36,865 nucleotides of DNA from an uncultured Cocleimonas sp. (GTDB taxonomy: Bacteria; Pseudomonadota; Gammaproteobacteria; Thiotrichales; Thiotrichaceae). Location of the stretch: NCBI RefSeq assembly GCF_947495625.1, contig NZ_CANLZW010000044.1, positions 1 to 36,865 of the forward strand, read 5' to 3'. This document shows positions 9,679 through 18,287 of this stretch, one piece after another; position 1 is the stretch's first letter; each line of letters opens with the position of its first letter. The notes under the pieces were generated by a model. The model searched no databases and was not told where the DNA came from. It worked only from the letters and a program-made list of their open reading frames with translations. The position numbers were made by a program, and so were the translations under genes.

Positions 9679-9720
9679 AAGTGGATAATACATCAAAGTT
9701 TATTAAAGATTAAGGAATCT

Positions 9721-11331
9721 CTAATGTACTAGTCCTATATTTATAACAAACTTAGCGCCACTATTATTATTAGATATTTCAGTAGATTGATCACTAGTAG
9801 CTACTTCATGATTCTCTATAGTTCCGTTAGAGGCTTTAAGAATGGATTCAATAATTCCCAAGCCCAAACCAGTACCACCTGTTTCTCGTTTGGTAGTAAA
9901 AAATGGTGTGAAAATCCGATTACGATTCGCTTCTGAAATACCTTTACCGTTATCGTGAAATGAAATGGCTATTCGATTTTTATCAGTGGCAGATATGCTT
10001 GAATCTATATCAATTTCTGTTGCACCATGCTGCAAACTATTATCAACCAAATTACTGATCACACTTTGCAATGACGATTTACCGATACTCACCTGTTTAT
10101 CCAGTTCCAGACCTGAATAGTTGAATTGTATGTTCTCGTCAGCGTAACGTGACTCAATGGCTTTCATGCAATCAAGTAAATTGGTTGACTCTGCACTCCC
10201 TTGCAAAGAGTCCGCACGTGCCTGTTCTAACAAACGATTAACCAGGCGCTTCAGGCGTTCCGTGTCATCCTGTAGGTTATTGATAAAGCGCTGATGTTGT
10301 TCCTTTGGCATGTCATCGCCATGTTCTTGCAACAACTCCAAAGAGCCCTGCATAGATGTAAGCGGCGTTTTGAACTCATGCGACACATGTGAAGCAAACT
10401 GCTGAATATATTGCGAACGTTCGTGTAACGTTTGTGACATCTTGGCGAAACTATTCGATAACTTTGAAAGCTCATAGGTACCGGGTTGTTTTAATACTTC
10501 AACCGTTTCACTTTCTCCACTGGTTACTTTTTGTGTTTGTTCGATTAATTCACGAATGGGACGCGATAACCTCGATGAAATAAACAAAACGATCAAGCCC
10601 GTTAAACCGAGCAACACCAAGGACAATAAGATGACTTTTTCTTTAATGCTGTACAAGTGTTTGAGGATATTCTGCGGCGTTCGAGAAAGATAGACCACCC
10701 CATACACTTGCCCCTGATCAATTATCGGAAAAGCCGTAAATACGCGAATACCCGTGCCACGACTTAAAGAAGCAATCGACGGTGGTGGCTCATCAGAAAT
10801 ACGCTCACGCAGTACCGCAGCGTATTCACCTTTCAATGCCTGTTGGACTTCTGGAATATCCGCCAGCGACATACCTATTTCACTTCGTCCAGCTACCACC
10901 AACCCCTGATTATCCAGAATTCGCATTCCAGCCAAAGTGACTTTTTGTGTACTGAGTAGAATATTTTGCATACGCTCACCCGCAATTTGTGCAGGACTAA
11001 GATCAGTGTCTTCAAAACTACTTAATACTAATCTGGCTTGAGGACGGCGCGGTAATATCTTTTGTTTAGATAGATCGAGTTGTGGCTCTACCGGCGTGTA
11101 GACACCATTATCCTGAGGATTATTATGTCCAATAAACTCACGATACAGCGAAGAGAAAACAGCAGATTGAGTGATTAATTCTACCTCGGTTTTTTGCACT
11201 AATACATTTTCGTAAAACCGAAAGAAGTACAAACTCCCTAATGGCAACAGTAATACCGAGAGCATCACCATCAGCAAGATGGTGCGTAAGCGGAAGAGTT
11301 TTCTCACTCGTTGTTTAGCGTCTATTCGCAT
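9721..11331 (-). CDS. Membrane sensor histidine kinase
   Basis: 536 residues. TM1 is at about 15-37, followed by a periplasmic sensor region of roughly 190 residues (38-231) resembling a single Cache-type fold, then TM2 at about 232-252, HAMP, and the dimerisation/phosphoacceptor helix with His318 in HVSHEFKTPL. The ATP-binding domain has the N box NLVDNSLQHG (427-436), G1 DNGKG (460-464) and GGTGLGLG (485-492). It autophosphorylates and would pass phosphate to the response regulator encoded 24 bp upstream. The general layout recalls CreC, but no creD-like gene is present, so no name is given. Confidence 0.9.
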   Translation of the reverse strand: MRIDAKQRVRKLFRLRTILLMVMLSVLLLPLGSLYFFRFYENVLVQKTEVELITQSAVFSSLYREFIGHNNPQDNGVYTPVEPQLDLSKQKILPRRPQARLVLSSFEDTDLSPAQIAGERMQNILLSTQKVTLAGMRILDNQGLVVAGRSEIGMSLADIPEVQQALKGEYAAVLRERISDEPPPSIASLSRGTGIRVFTAFPIIDQGQVYGVVYLSRTPQNILKHLYSIKEKVILLSLVLLGLTGLIVLFISSRLSRPIRELIEQTQKVTSGESETVEVLKQPGTYELSKLSNSFAKMSQTLHERSQYIQQFASHVSHEFKTPLTSMQGSLELLQEHGDDMPKEQHQRFINNLQDDTERLKRLVNRLLEQARADSLQGSAESTNLLDCMKAIESRYADENIQFNYSGLELDKQVSIGKSSLQSVISNLVDNSLQHGATEIDIDSSISATDKNRIAISFHDNGKGISEANRNRIFTPFFTTKRETGGTGLGLGIIESILKASNGTIENHEVATSDQSTEISNNNSGAKFVINIGLVH

Positions 11332-11355
11332 TAATTGACTATTCTTAGAGCGACT

Positions 11356-12054
11356 TTATTCACAAGCACTCAAACGATAACCCACACCGTGTTGAGTCTC
11401 GATAATTTTATGACAACCCACCTCAGAGAATTTAGAGCGGATATGGCGGATATGACTATCAATCGTGCGGTCACTGACAAACACATTGTATTGATACGAA
11501 CCCTGCATTATGGCATCGCGACTGAAAACACGTTTTGGCTGTTTTAGCATTTGTGCCAGCATCGCAAATTCTGTTGCGGTCAATGAAACCGCAATTTTAT
11601 CCCACCAAAGCGCGTGCTGTTCTGTATCTAATACCAACTTACCGTGAGTCAGCGTTTTATCATCCGTTTGAGGCTGAGGCTGTATAGCCTGCGTTCGTTT
11701 AAGTATCACATTAATTCTGGCAACCAGTTCACGTGGGCTAAACGGTTTGGTGACGTAATCATCACCGCCAATCTCCAGACCAAGAATCCGATCGATCTCT
11801 TCATCGCGTGAGGATAAAAACAAGATAGGGACTTCAGAGGTTTTACGAATCTCTCGACAACATTCAAGACCATCCATTTCTGGCATATTGATATCCAGCA
11901 CGATCAAATCAGCCGGAGAATCGGTATAACTTTGTAGTGCCTGTCTGCCATCGTTTGCCGTAGTCACAGACATTTCAGCCTTTTCCAGCGCAAATGTAAT
12001 TACTTCGCGAATATGTGGATCATCATCTACAACCAATATTTTTTTCTGAGTCAT
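11356..12054 (-). CDS. OmpR/PhoB-family response regulator
   Basis: 232 residues. The receiver domain (1-120) has the acidic pocket DDD at 10-12, phosphoacceptor Asp54 in VLDINMPEMDG, and Lys103 in VTKPF. The C-terminal winged helix (about 130-230) ends with the recognition-helix region DRTIDSHIRHIRSKF and GVGYRLS. It is the first gene of the pair with the histidine kinase, so the two form a standard two-component system. Targets are unknown; the adjacent M23 peptidase gene on the same strand, 76 bp upstream, is a natural candidate for a shared cell-envelope function. Confidence 0.92.
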   Translation of the reverse strand: MTQKKILVVDDDPHIREVITFALEKAEMSVTTANDGRQALQSYTDSPADLIVLDINMPEMDGLECCREIRKTSEVPILFLSSRDEEIDRILGLEIGGDDYVTKPFSPRELVARINVILKRTQAIQPQPQTDDKTLTHGKLVLDTEQHALWWDKIAVSLTATEFAMLAQMLKQPKRVFSRDAIMQGSYQYNVFVSDRTIDSHIRHIRSKFSEVGCHKIIETQHGVGYRLSACE

Positions 12055-12130
12055 TGTTTATATATTCTATTTAGTGAAGTTCTTTATTGCCTACAATTAT
12101 TGCTTAAAATTCGTTAATTAGTATCAGCGC

Positions 12131-12652
12131 CTACAAACGCAAATATTCATCAGGGTTAACGAAAAACGTGCGCTTCCAGGCTTGCTTCTGTTTTGCATCA
12201 TACTTCCAGACCTGAGGATACATGCTTTTAATCGAATAGTGTAAATGCGGCGATTTACCGGCTGCATTTCCTGACGTACCCACCGAACCGATTTGCTGAC
12301 CTGCATCGACAAAACCAAATCGTCTTTTGGAGCTGTCTTTTAAATGTGCGTAATAATGAAAACGCCATTTTGGACCCAGCATAAACACCACATTGCCACC
12401 CATGGAAATTTTACCGTTGTATAGGATAAAACCACCTGTAGATGCTTTGACTGGTGTTCCTTCTTTAGCGAAGATATCGATGCCTTTATGTGTTCTGGAT
12501 TTACCCCATGGGTAATACCAAAAAGATTCGGAATTCCAATCCTTTGGCGACGCATTCTCGACGGGTATCTTGCGTTGCTCTGGCAACACAAAACCAAAGC
12601 TGAATATAACAAGTAGCATGATAAAGATTTTATTGATCAGTGAAAAGTTCAT
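12131..12652 (-). CDS. Secreted M23-family (LytM-type) metallopeptidase
   Basis: 173 residues from ATG 12652, chosen because it gives a signal peptide (MNFSLINKIFIMLLVIFSFG) at the very N-terminus; an upstream Met at 12718 would bury it. The zinc ligands of the family are present: His55 and Asp59 in THKGID, His103 in YYAHL, and the HLH motif at 136-138 (PHLHY). It would cut peptidoglycan crosslinks or stem peptides in the periplasm. Unlike envelope-division LytM factors it has no coiled coil or LysM domain. It lies upstream of the two-component pair on the same strand and may be cotranscribed with it. Confidence 0.88.
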   Translation of the reverse strand: MNFSLINKIFIMLLVIFSFGFVLPEQRKIPVENASPKDWNSESFWYYPWGKSRTHKGIDIFAKEGTPVKASTGGFILYNGKISMGGNVVFMLGPKWRFHYYAHLKDSSKRRFGFVDAGQQIGSVGTSGNAAGKSPHLHYSIKSMYPQVWKYDAKQKQAWKRTFFVNPDEYLRL

Positions 12653-12878
12653 GCTGTTAGTAAAACACCATGAATTGCATATATAGCGAATGAAATGTGC
12701 AGATATGGTGCAAATCACAGCTCGATCTATTCACCGCGAAGAGAGCTTAGGATATGATAACCTAAAGATTTACTAAATTTCATCTAGGTTATATAGGCAT
12801 TATTTAAGCAATTTCAACAACACCAAATTCAGATTTAACATTGCACACCGACAATTCCTTACGGAATTTACGATGGAC

Positions 12879-12906
12879 TTTTCTGGCTCTTGGTGAGCCT
12901 AGAAAA
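12879..12906 (+). other. Hairpin in the leader of the dehydrogenase gene
   Basis: TTTTCTGGCTC (12879-12889), loop TTGGT, GAGCCTAGAAAA (12895-12906): an almost perfect 11-bp stem with one bulge. It sits 30 bp upstream of the start codon and directly precedes a dispersed-repeat copy. There is no U tract of its own, so it is not a simple terminator. Confidence 0.7.
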
Positions 12907-12908
12907 GC

Positions 12909-12935
12909 CACCCCCCTACTTATGAGCACTTTTTT
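12909..12935 (+). repeat. Dispersed repeat, copy e, abutting a start codon
   Basis: CACCCCCCTACTTATGAGCAC and six T, with the ATG of the dehydrogenase gene as the next three bases. The usual GGGCAG block is GAGCAC here, so pairing with the C run is largely lost. A 5-codon ORF begins inside it at 12922 (Met-Ser-Thr-Phe-Leu) and its TGA overlaps the start codon. No Shine-Dalgarno sequence is left in front of the gene. Confidence 0.8.
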
Positions 12936-13868
12936 ATGAGTACAAATACATCATCAAACACAAATACTCTATCTGATTATAAAATAGGTTTTATCGGTTT
13001 AGGTCTTATGGGTAAACCCATGTGTTTAAATCTACAAAAGGCTGGTGCAGAACTTATCGTTCACAACCGAAGCCAGCAAGTGGTTCATGAGCTTAGCCAG
13101 CAATCTAACATTACCGCAGCTAAATCTGCTGCTGAAGTGGCTTCACAAACTAACATCATCATATTAATGCTTTCAGATACTAATGCTTTGGAAACAGTAA
13201 TTTTTGGTGACAATGGCTTATTTGACTCTCTTCAAAAAGGTTCTTTAGTCATTGATATGGGCACTTCTGCCGTTACTAAAACACGCGCATTTGCAAATAA
13301 ACTGAAAACTATTGGCGTTGACTATATAGATGCACCCGTCTCAGGTGGGGAGCTCGGAGCAATAAACGCCAGCTTAGTCATAATGGCAGGAGGTTCTGAT
13401 GTATCTATCGAAAAGGCTAAACCGATCTTTGATGTATTAGGTAGTTCACTGGTACACATCGGTGACGTAGGAACAGGTCAGGTAACTAAAGCCGCCAATC
13501 AGGTTATCGTAGGCTTAAATATAGGCGCTGTTGCAGAAGCGCTAACTTTAGCCAAACAAGCTGGCGCGGATATTTCCAAAGTACGTGAAGCATTGATGGG
13601 AGGTTTTGCAGCATCACGTATATTGGAATTACACGGTCAGCGTATGATTGATGAAACATTCGAACCGGGTGGGAAAATCACAACACAGCACAAAGATCTG
13701 ACACAAGCCTTAGAGTTAGCGGCTGAATACGATCAATCATTACCTGCTACAAAATTAAACCGATCGTTGTATCAAAATCTTATTAATGATGGCAAAGGCG
13801 ACCTAGATCATAGCGCCTTATTTTTAGCTTACAAACAATCGAGGTTGCTTCAAAATGACGACAAATAA
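12936..13868 (+). CDS. Beta-hydroxyacid dehydrogenase, tartronate-semialdehyde-reductase-like (GarR/GlxR type)
   Basis: 310 residues; NAD(P)-dependent oxidoreductase of the 3-hydroxyisobutyrate dehydrogenase family. The Rossmann motif GLGLMG is at 21-26, the substrate motif DAPVSGG at 132-138, the catalytic Lys185 in VTKAANQ, and the C-terminal HKDL...LDHSAL segment matches GarR/GlxR. It probably reduces tartronate semialdehyde (2-hydroxy-3-oxopropionate) to glycerate; other 3-oxo acids such as malonate semialdehyde are possible. The N-terminus has about 14 extra Ser/Thr/Asn-rich residues before the fold, and there is no recognisable ribosome binding site because a repeat copy abuts the ATG. 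It overlaps the next gene by 14 bp. Confidence 0.85.
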   Translation: MSTNTSSNTNTLSDYKIGFIGLGLMGKPMCLNLQKAGAELIVHNRSQQVVHELSQQSNITAAKSAAEVASQTNIIILMLSDTNALETVIFGDNGLFDSLQKGSLVIDMGTSAVTKTRAFANKLKTIGVDYIDAPVSGGELGAINASLVIMAGGSDVSIEKAKPIFDVLGSSLVHIGDVGTGQVTKAANQVIVGLNIGAVAEALTLAKQAGADISKVREALMGGFAASRILELHGQRMIDETFEPGGKITTQHKDLTQALELAAEYDQSLPATKLNRSLYQNLINDGKGDLDHSALFLAYKQSRLLQNDDK

Positions 13869-14823
13869 ACCCAGCGTTCTTGTAACGAGAGAACTCCCAA
13901 AAGCTGTTGAAGAGCGTTTAACAAGAGATTTTGATGCTCGTTTAAATGCAGATGATAAAATATATTCAAGTGAGGAACTCATTGAGTTAGCTGCAGGGGT
14001 GACAGCAATCATTCCATGCCATACCGAAAAGCTTAGCGCTGAAGTTATCCAGCAACTGCCAGATACTGTTAAGGCTATCTGTAGCTTTTCAGTTGGGTAT
14101 GATCATATTGATCTTGAAGCAGCAAAAGCCAGAAACATTATTGTTACAAATACTCCCGATGTATTAAATGATGCAACTGCAGAAATAGCGATGTTGCTGT
14201 TACTGGGTGCAGCACGAAGAGCCTATGAGGGTGAACATCAGATACGTACGGATAGCTGGGCAGACTGGGGAGCTACTTTTCAATTAGGCAAACAGGTTAC
14301 AGGTAAGAAACTAGGTATTCTAGGCATGGGACGGGTTGGACAAATCATGGCAAGGCGCGCTCGTGGTTTTGATATGGAGATTCATTACTTCAACCGTAAA
14401 CGTTTAGCACCAGAACTAGAATTAGGCGCGATTTATCATGATAGTGTGGAAGCGCTTCTTCCACATTGTGAATTTTTATCCATCCATTGTCCCGCAACAC
14501 CCGAAACTCATCATTTGATTAACGCCGAACGCATAGCACTTCTTCCCGATAATTCAGTTGTTATTAATACCGCTCGTGGCGCAGTGGTTGATGATGATGC
14601 TTTAATATCTGCACTTAAATCAGGAAAATTATTTTCAGCCGGATTAGATGTTTTTAATAACGAACCAAATATTGATCCTCGTTATAAAGAATTGAATAAC
14701 ACTTTCTTATTACCACACATTGGAAGTGCCACTGAAGAAACACGGGATCAGATGGGATTTCGTGCTCTGGATAATCTAGATGCCATAGTAGCTGGATTGG
14801 AACCTAAAGATAGACTTGCTTAA
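13855..14823 (+). CDS. D-2-hydroxyacid dehydrogenase, glyoxylate/hydroxypyruvate reductase-like
   Basis: 322 residues. The dinucleotide motif GMGRVG is at 157-162, and the catalytic triad is Arg241 (NTARGAVVD), Glu270 (NNEP) and His288 (LPHIGSAT). The segment YFNRKR after the second strand has basic residues where NADPH-preferring GhrB/GRHPR-type enzymes bind the 2'-phosphate. It likely reduces glyoxylate to glycolate and hydroxypyruvate to glycerate. The 14-bp overlap with the upstream reductase implies translational coupling, and the pair fits glyoxylate or tartronate-semialdehyde disposal. It ends 174 bp before the first TRAP operon, which has its own promoter and operator. Confidence 0.85.
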   Translation: MTTNKPSVLVTRELPKAVEERLTRDFDARLNADDKIYSSEELIELAAGVTAIIPCHTEKLSAEVIQQLPDTVKAICSFSVGYDHIDLEAAKARNIIVTNTPDVLNDATAEIAMLLLLGAARRAYEGEHQIRTDSWADWGATFQLGKQVTGKKLGILGMGRVGQIMARRARGFDMEIHYFNRKRLAPELELGAIYHDSVEALLPHCEFLSIHCPATPETHHLINAERIALLPDNSVVINTARGAVVDDDALISALKSGKLFSAGLDVFNNEPNIDPRYKELNNTFLLPHIGSATEETRDQMGFRALDNLDAIVAGLEPKDRLA

Positions 14824-14923
14824 ACAGAAGTAGCAAGCATCAAATATTTATTATTAAAAAACTGATTTTTTTTTAAAAAAGAACTATATTCCAGATGACG
14901 TGCACGTTTATACAACCAATACA

Positions 14924-14939
14924 TTATTGTATACAACTT
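14924..14939 (+). promoter_or_regulatory. Putative MatR-type GntR operator in front of the first TRAP operon
   Basis: TTATTGTATACAACTT contains the perfect 10-bp palindrome TTGTATACAA (14927-14936). The same 16 bases occur at 20694-20709 in front of the malonate operon. A good -10 hexamer TATGAT lies at 14954-14959, so the operator covers the -35 position, as expected for repression. A partial second site (TTTATACAAC, 14907-14916) and the palindrome ACGTGCACGT (14898-14907) lie just upstream. Confidence 0.7.
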
Positions 14940-14997
14940 AAATCGTTTGAGAATATGATAACCGTATAAAAACAAATAAAGACCTTAGGAGAAAAAA

Positions 14998-16149
14998 ATG
15001 GAACAAGATTCAAAGAAAAATGTGGCTGATACAGCACAAACAGAAACAACAAGCACTCGCCGTAAATTTCTAAAAAGTAGCGTCGCAGCTGCTGGTGCAG
15101 CTGCTGTAGGTTTCCCTATGATTTCATCAGCCGCTTCTCACTCAAAACCAGTAGTCCTTAAACTGCAGGGTGCCTGGGGTGGCGGTATCTTTAAAGAGTA
15201 TGCCGTAGACTACGTTAGACGAGTCAACGAAATGTCAGGCGGATCATTAAAAATTGATTATCTTGACGTTGGTGCCGTTGTAAAAACTGCCGAAATGCAA
15301 ACTGCAGTTTCTAAAGGCGTTATTGATGGTGCTCATCTTGTTACTGCATACTGGTACAGTAAAAATGCTGCGGCCTCATTATTTGGCACGGGACCTTGCT
15401 GGGGCTGGACTGCTAACCAGCTATTAGGCTGGATTGCTTATGGTGGCGGTCAACAACTGTATGATGAATTGATGACTGATATTCTACAATTGGATATCGT
15501 TGGTTTCTTCTCAGGCCCTATGCCTGCACAACCACTTGGCTGGTTCAAAAAAGAAATTAGCTCAGTAGCTGACATGAAAGGCCTCAAGTACCGTACTGTT
15601 GGACTTGCTGCAAATGTTATGCAAGAAATGGGTATGTCTGTTGTACAACTTCCCGGTGGTGAAATTCAGCCAGCAATGGAACGCGGATTGATAGATGCTG
15701 CTGAATTTAATAACCCGACTTCGGATAAAGATTTTGGTATGCAAGACGTTGCCAAAAACTACTACCTCGCTAGCTTCCATCAATCTCAAGAGTCTTTCGA
15801 GATCATCTTTAACAAGAAGAAGTACGAATCTCTTTCTGCAGAACATAAAGCTATTCTTAAGTATGCTGCTGAAGCGGCTTCTGCTGATATGTCATGGAAA
15901 GCACAGGATCGTTATTCTAATGACTTGGTAGCGCTAGAAAAAGAGCATGGTGTAAAGGTTCACCGAACACCAAATGACATTATGCTAGCTCAACTAGAGG
16001 CGTGGGATAAGGTTCTACCAAAGTTTATGAAAGATCCATATTTTGCAAAAGTCGTAGAGTCTCAAAAAGCATGGATGAAGCGAGTTGGTGCGTTTGAGCT
16101 GACCAATGCTCCTGACTACGAAGGCGCTTACAACCACTATTTCAAGTAA
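14998..16149 (+). CDS. TRAP transporter solute-binding protein, DctP family, Tat-exported
   Basis: 383 residues. The N-terminus carries a twin-arginine signal (TRRKFLKSS, Arg21-Arg22) followed by an Ala-rich hydrophobic stretch ending near residue 47, so it would be exported folded. The mature part resembles the TakP-like branch of DctP proteins (QLPGGEIQPAMERGLIDAAEFNN), which bind 2-oxo acids or other monocarboxylates. AGGAG precedes the ATG. It is the first gene of an operon dctP-dctQ-dctM-amidase-small membrane protein under the operator at 14924. The ligand is unknown; from context I infer an amide or ureido derivative of malonate. Confidence 0.88.
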   Translation: MEQDSKKNVADTAQTETTSTRRKFLKSSVAAAGAAAVGFPMISSAASHSKPVVLKLQGAWGGGIFKEYAVDYVRRVNEMSGGSLKIDYLDVGAVVKTAEMQTAVSKGVIDGAHLVTAYWYSKNAAASLFGTGPCWGWTANQLLGWIAYGGGQQLYDELMTDILQLDIVGFFSGPMPAQPLGWFKKEISSVADMKGLKYRTVGLAANVMQEMGMSVVQLPGGEIQPAMERGLIDAAEFNNPTSDKDFGMQDVAKNYYLASFHQSQESFEIIFNKKKYESLSAEHKAILKYAAEAASADMSWKAQDRYSNDLVALEKEHGVKVHRTPNDIMLAQLEAWDKVLPKFMKDPYFAKVVESQKAWMKRVGAFELTNAPDYEGAYNHYFK

Positions 16150-16198
16150 GCTTTATTCGGTACATTTTGGGTTTCATCCAATTTGTATATGTAAAATC

Positions 16199-16225
16199 AC
16201 AGACGGCACAGTTAGTGCCGTCTGT
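16199..16225 (+). other. Intercistronic hairpin between dctP and dctQ
   Basis: ACAGACGGCAC, loop AGTTA, GTGCCGTCTGT: a perfect 11-bp stem, followed only by TTATAACT rather than a real U tract. Such hairpins behind a binding-protein gene usually protect the upstream mRNA or partly attenuate, giving more binding protein than permease. Confidence 0.85.
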
Positions 16226-16302
16226 TTATAACTCCCCTATTGGCTTGTTTATCTTAGCCTCGTCAGGGCAAGTATACATTCAACTTTTATTTGAAGATCA
16301 CT

Positions 16303-16920
16303 ATGAATTCTATTCTTTTCTTTATTGATAATATAAGTGCATGGTTTGGTAAAATGTTTGGCTGGTGCATTATGGTACTGACTTTTGCCACAGTTTATGA
16401 AGTCTTTATGCGCTATGTTTTAAATGCTCCAACTACCTGGGCATTTGATATGAGTGTACAAATGTATGGCGCTCTATTTATGATGGCAGGTGCCTACACT
16501 TTGTCGCGTAATGGTCATGTACGTGGCGATGTAATTCATCGATTACTCCCAATAAAAGTACAGGCCGGGATAGATTTGTTTCTCTATATAATCTTCCTTT
16601 TACCCGGCGTATTCGCACTAATATGGTACGGATGGGACTTCGCAGCCGATTCCTGGCGTTATAAAGAAGTGAGTTGGAGTAGCCCATCGCGCACCCAGAT
16701 ATACTTCTTCAAAACCTTGATTCCAGTTGCTGGATTTCTAGTATTACTCCAGGGAATCGCTGAGATTTTACGCTGTATATCCTGCATACGCACCGGTGAA
16801 TGGCCACCACGTCTGCATGATGTCGAAGAGACAGAAACAATGCTTGCACATAAAGAAGAGGATTTTTCTGAAATAGAAGATGAAATGAGAAGTGAAATGA
16901 ATAGTGGAGGTTCAAAATGA
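16303..16920 (+). CDS. TRAP transporter small permease, DctQ family
   Basis: 205 residues from ATG 16303 (GAAG 6 bp upstream); an in-frame TTG at 16291 is less likely. Four hydrophobic segments, with the characteristic FEVFMRYV-like stretch YEVFMRYVLNAPTTWAFDMS after TM1. The C-terminal tail is unusually acidic (from about residue 175). DctQ joins the large permease to form the membrane part of the Na+-driven carrier. Its stop overlaps the dctM start by 4 bp (ATGA), so the two are translationally coupled. Confidence 0.88.
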   Translation: MNSILFFIDNISAWFGKMFGWCIMVLTFATVYEVFMRYVLNAPTTWAFDMSVQMYGALFMMAGAYTLSRNGHVRGDVIHRLLPIKVQAGIDLFLYIIFLLPGVFALIWYGWDFAADSWRYKEVSWSSPSRTQIYFFKTLIPVAGFLVLLQGIAEILRCISCIRTGEWPPRLHDVEETETMLAHKEEDFSEIEDEMRSEMNSGGSK

Positions 16921-18263
16921 CTGATCCACAAATTGCAATTTTAATGTTGGTGCTGTTTATCGGCATCGTACTTCTCGGTTTCCCCATTGCATTTACTTTG
17001 ATAGCAATGGGCCTAGGCTTTGGTTATTACGCATATGCCAAAGAAGACCAATGGGAACATATATTCCAAAACAATATTTTCGATTTATTTGTCTCTAATA
17101 CCTTCTCGGTCATGTCCAATGAGGTATTAGTCGCCGTCCCCCTCTTCTTATTTATGGGGTACGTCGTTGAACGCGCAAATATTGTAAATCGCCTATTTTT
17201 CAGTATTCAGATAGCAACACGCCATGTACCCGGCTCGATGGCGATTGCGGCACTTGCAACCTGCGCCATATTCGCAACAGCAACTGGTATTGTTGGAGCT
17301 GTCGTAACGCTAATGGGTTTATTAGCTTTCCCGGCAATGATGAAGGCAGGTTATGATAAAAAACTGGCTTCGGGCGTTATCTGTGCTGGCGGCACATTAG
17401 GTATTTTGATTCCTCCCAGCATTATGCTGATTGTTTATGCAGCAATCGCCCAGGTCTCACCAGTACGTTTATATGCAGCAGCGCTATTTCCTGGAATCAT
17501 GCTAGCCAGCATGTATATGATGTACGTTGTTGTTCGAGCAACGATTAACCCAAGTTTAGCGCCTAAACCAAAAGAAGAAGATGTTCCATCGATTGGAATT
17601 ATTCTGTGGCAATTGCTTACCTCGTTTGTACCCTTATTCGTATTGATTCTGGGTGTATTAGGATCCATTCTGGCGGGTGTAGCAACCCCAGCTGAAGCAG
17701 CAGGTGTTGGATCATTAGGTGGTTTGATTCTAGCAGGCTTATATAGGTCATTATCTTGGGAAAGACTCAAGGAAGCAGTCTATCTGACAGCTAGAACGTC
17801 AGCAATGGTATGTTGGTTGTTTGTAGGATCATGGACGTTTGCTTCAGTATTTTCGTACCTAGGTGGACATGCCTTGATCGAGCACTGGATTTTGAGTATG
17901 GACCTTGGACCGATTCAGTTCTTGATAATTGCTCAGTTAATTATTTTCTTCTTGGGATGGCCACTAGAGTGGAGCGAAATCATTATCATTTTTGTTCCAA
18001 TTTTTCTGCCATTGTTACAGCATTACAATATAGACCCATTATTTTTTGGAGTGTTGGTGGCACTCAATTTACAAACCTCTTTCCTTACACCGCCCATGGC
18101 CATGTCCGCCTATTACTTAAAAGGAGTAGCCGGTAAAACAGTCGAGTTGATCGAGATTTTTAAAGGTATCATGCCCTATCTGGTGATCGTGATATTCGCG
18201 ATGTTCCTGATGTATGTGTTCCCGCAAATTGTATTGTGGTTGCCCAAGTACCTGTTTGGTTAG
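16917..18263 (+). CDS. TRAP transporter large permease, DctM family
   Basis: 448 residues with about 12 transmembrane helices and the family's repeated motifs GGTLGILIPPSIMLIVYA (near 160) and ATPAEAAGVG (near 258). It belongs to the ion transporter superfamily elevator carriers and forms the substrate channel with DctQ. The start is inside the dctQ stop (ATGA), and the gap to the amidase gene is 24 bp, which puts the amidase firmly in the same operon. Confidence 0.92.
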   Translation: MTDPQIAILMLVLFIGIVLLGFPIAFTLIAMGLGFGYYAYAKEDQWEHIFQNNIFDLFVSNTFSVMSNEVLVAVPLFLFMGYVVERANIVNRLFFSIQIATRHVPGSMAIAALATCAIFATATGIVGAVVTLMGLLAFPAMMKAGYDKKLASGVICAGGTLGILIPPSIMLIVYAAIAQVSPVRLYAAALFPGIMLASMYMMYVVVRATINPSLAPKPKEEDVPSIGIILWQLLTSFVPLFVLILGVLGSILAGVATPAEAAGVGSLGGLILAGLYRSLSWERLKEAVYLTARTSAMVCWLFVGSWTFASVFSYLGGHALIEHWILSMDLGPIQFLIIAQLIIFFLGWPLEWSEIIIIFVPIFLPLLQHYNIDPLFFGVLVALNLQTSFLTPPMAMSAYYLKGVAGKTVELIEIFKGIMPYLVIVIFAMFLMYVFPQIVLWLPKYLFG

Positions 18264-18287
18264 TGAGAATGATTTGGTAAATAAAAT

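Noticed and set aside
14858-14881. A-run/T-run stretch after the second dehydrogenase as a terminator
   Set aside because: Pairing is only A with T and has no GC stem, so intrinsic termination is not supported.
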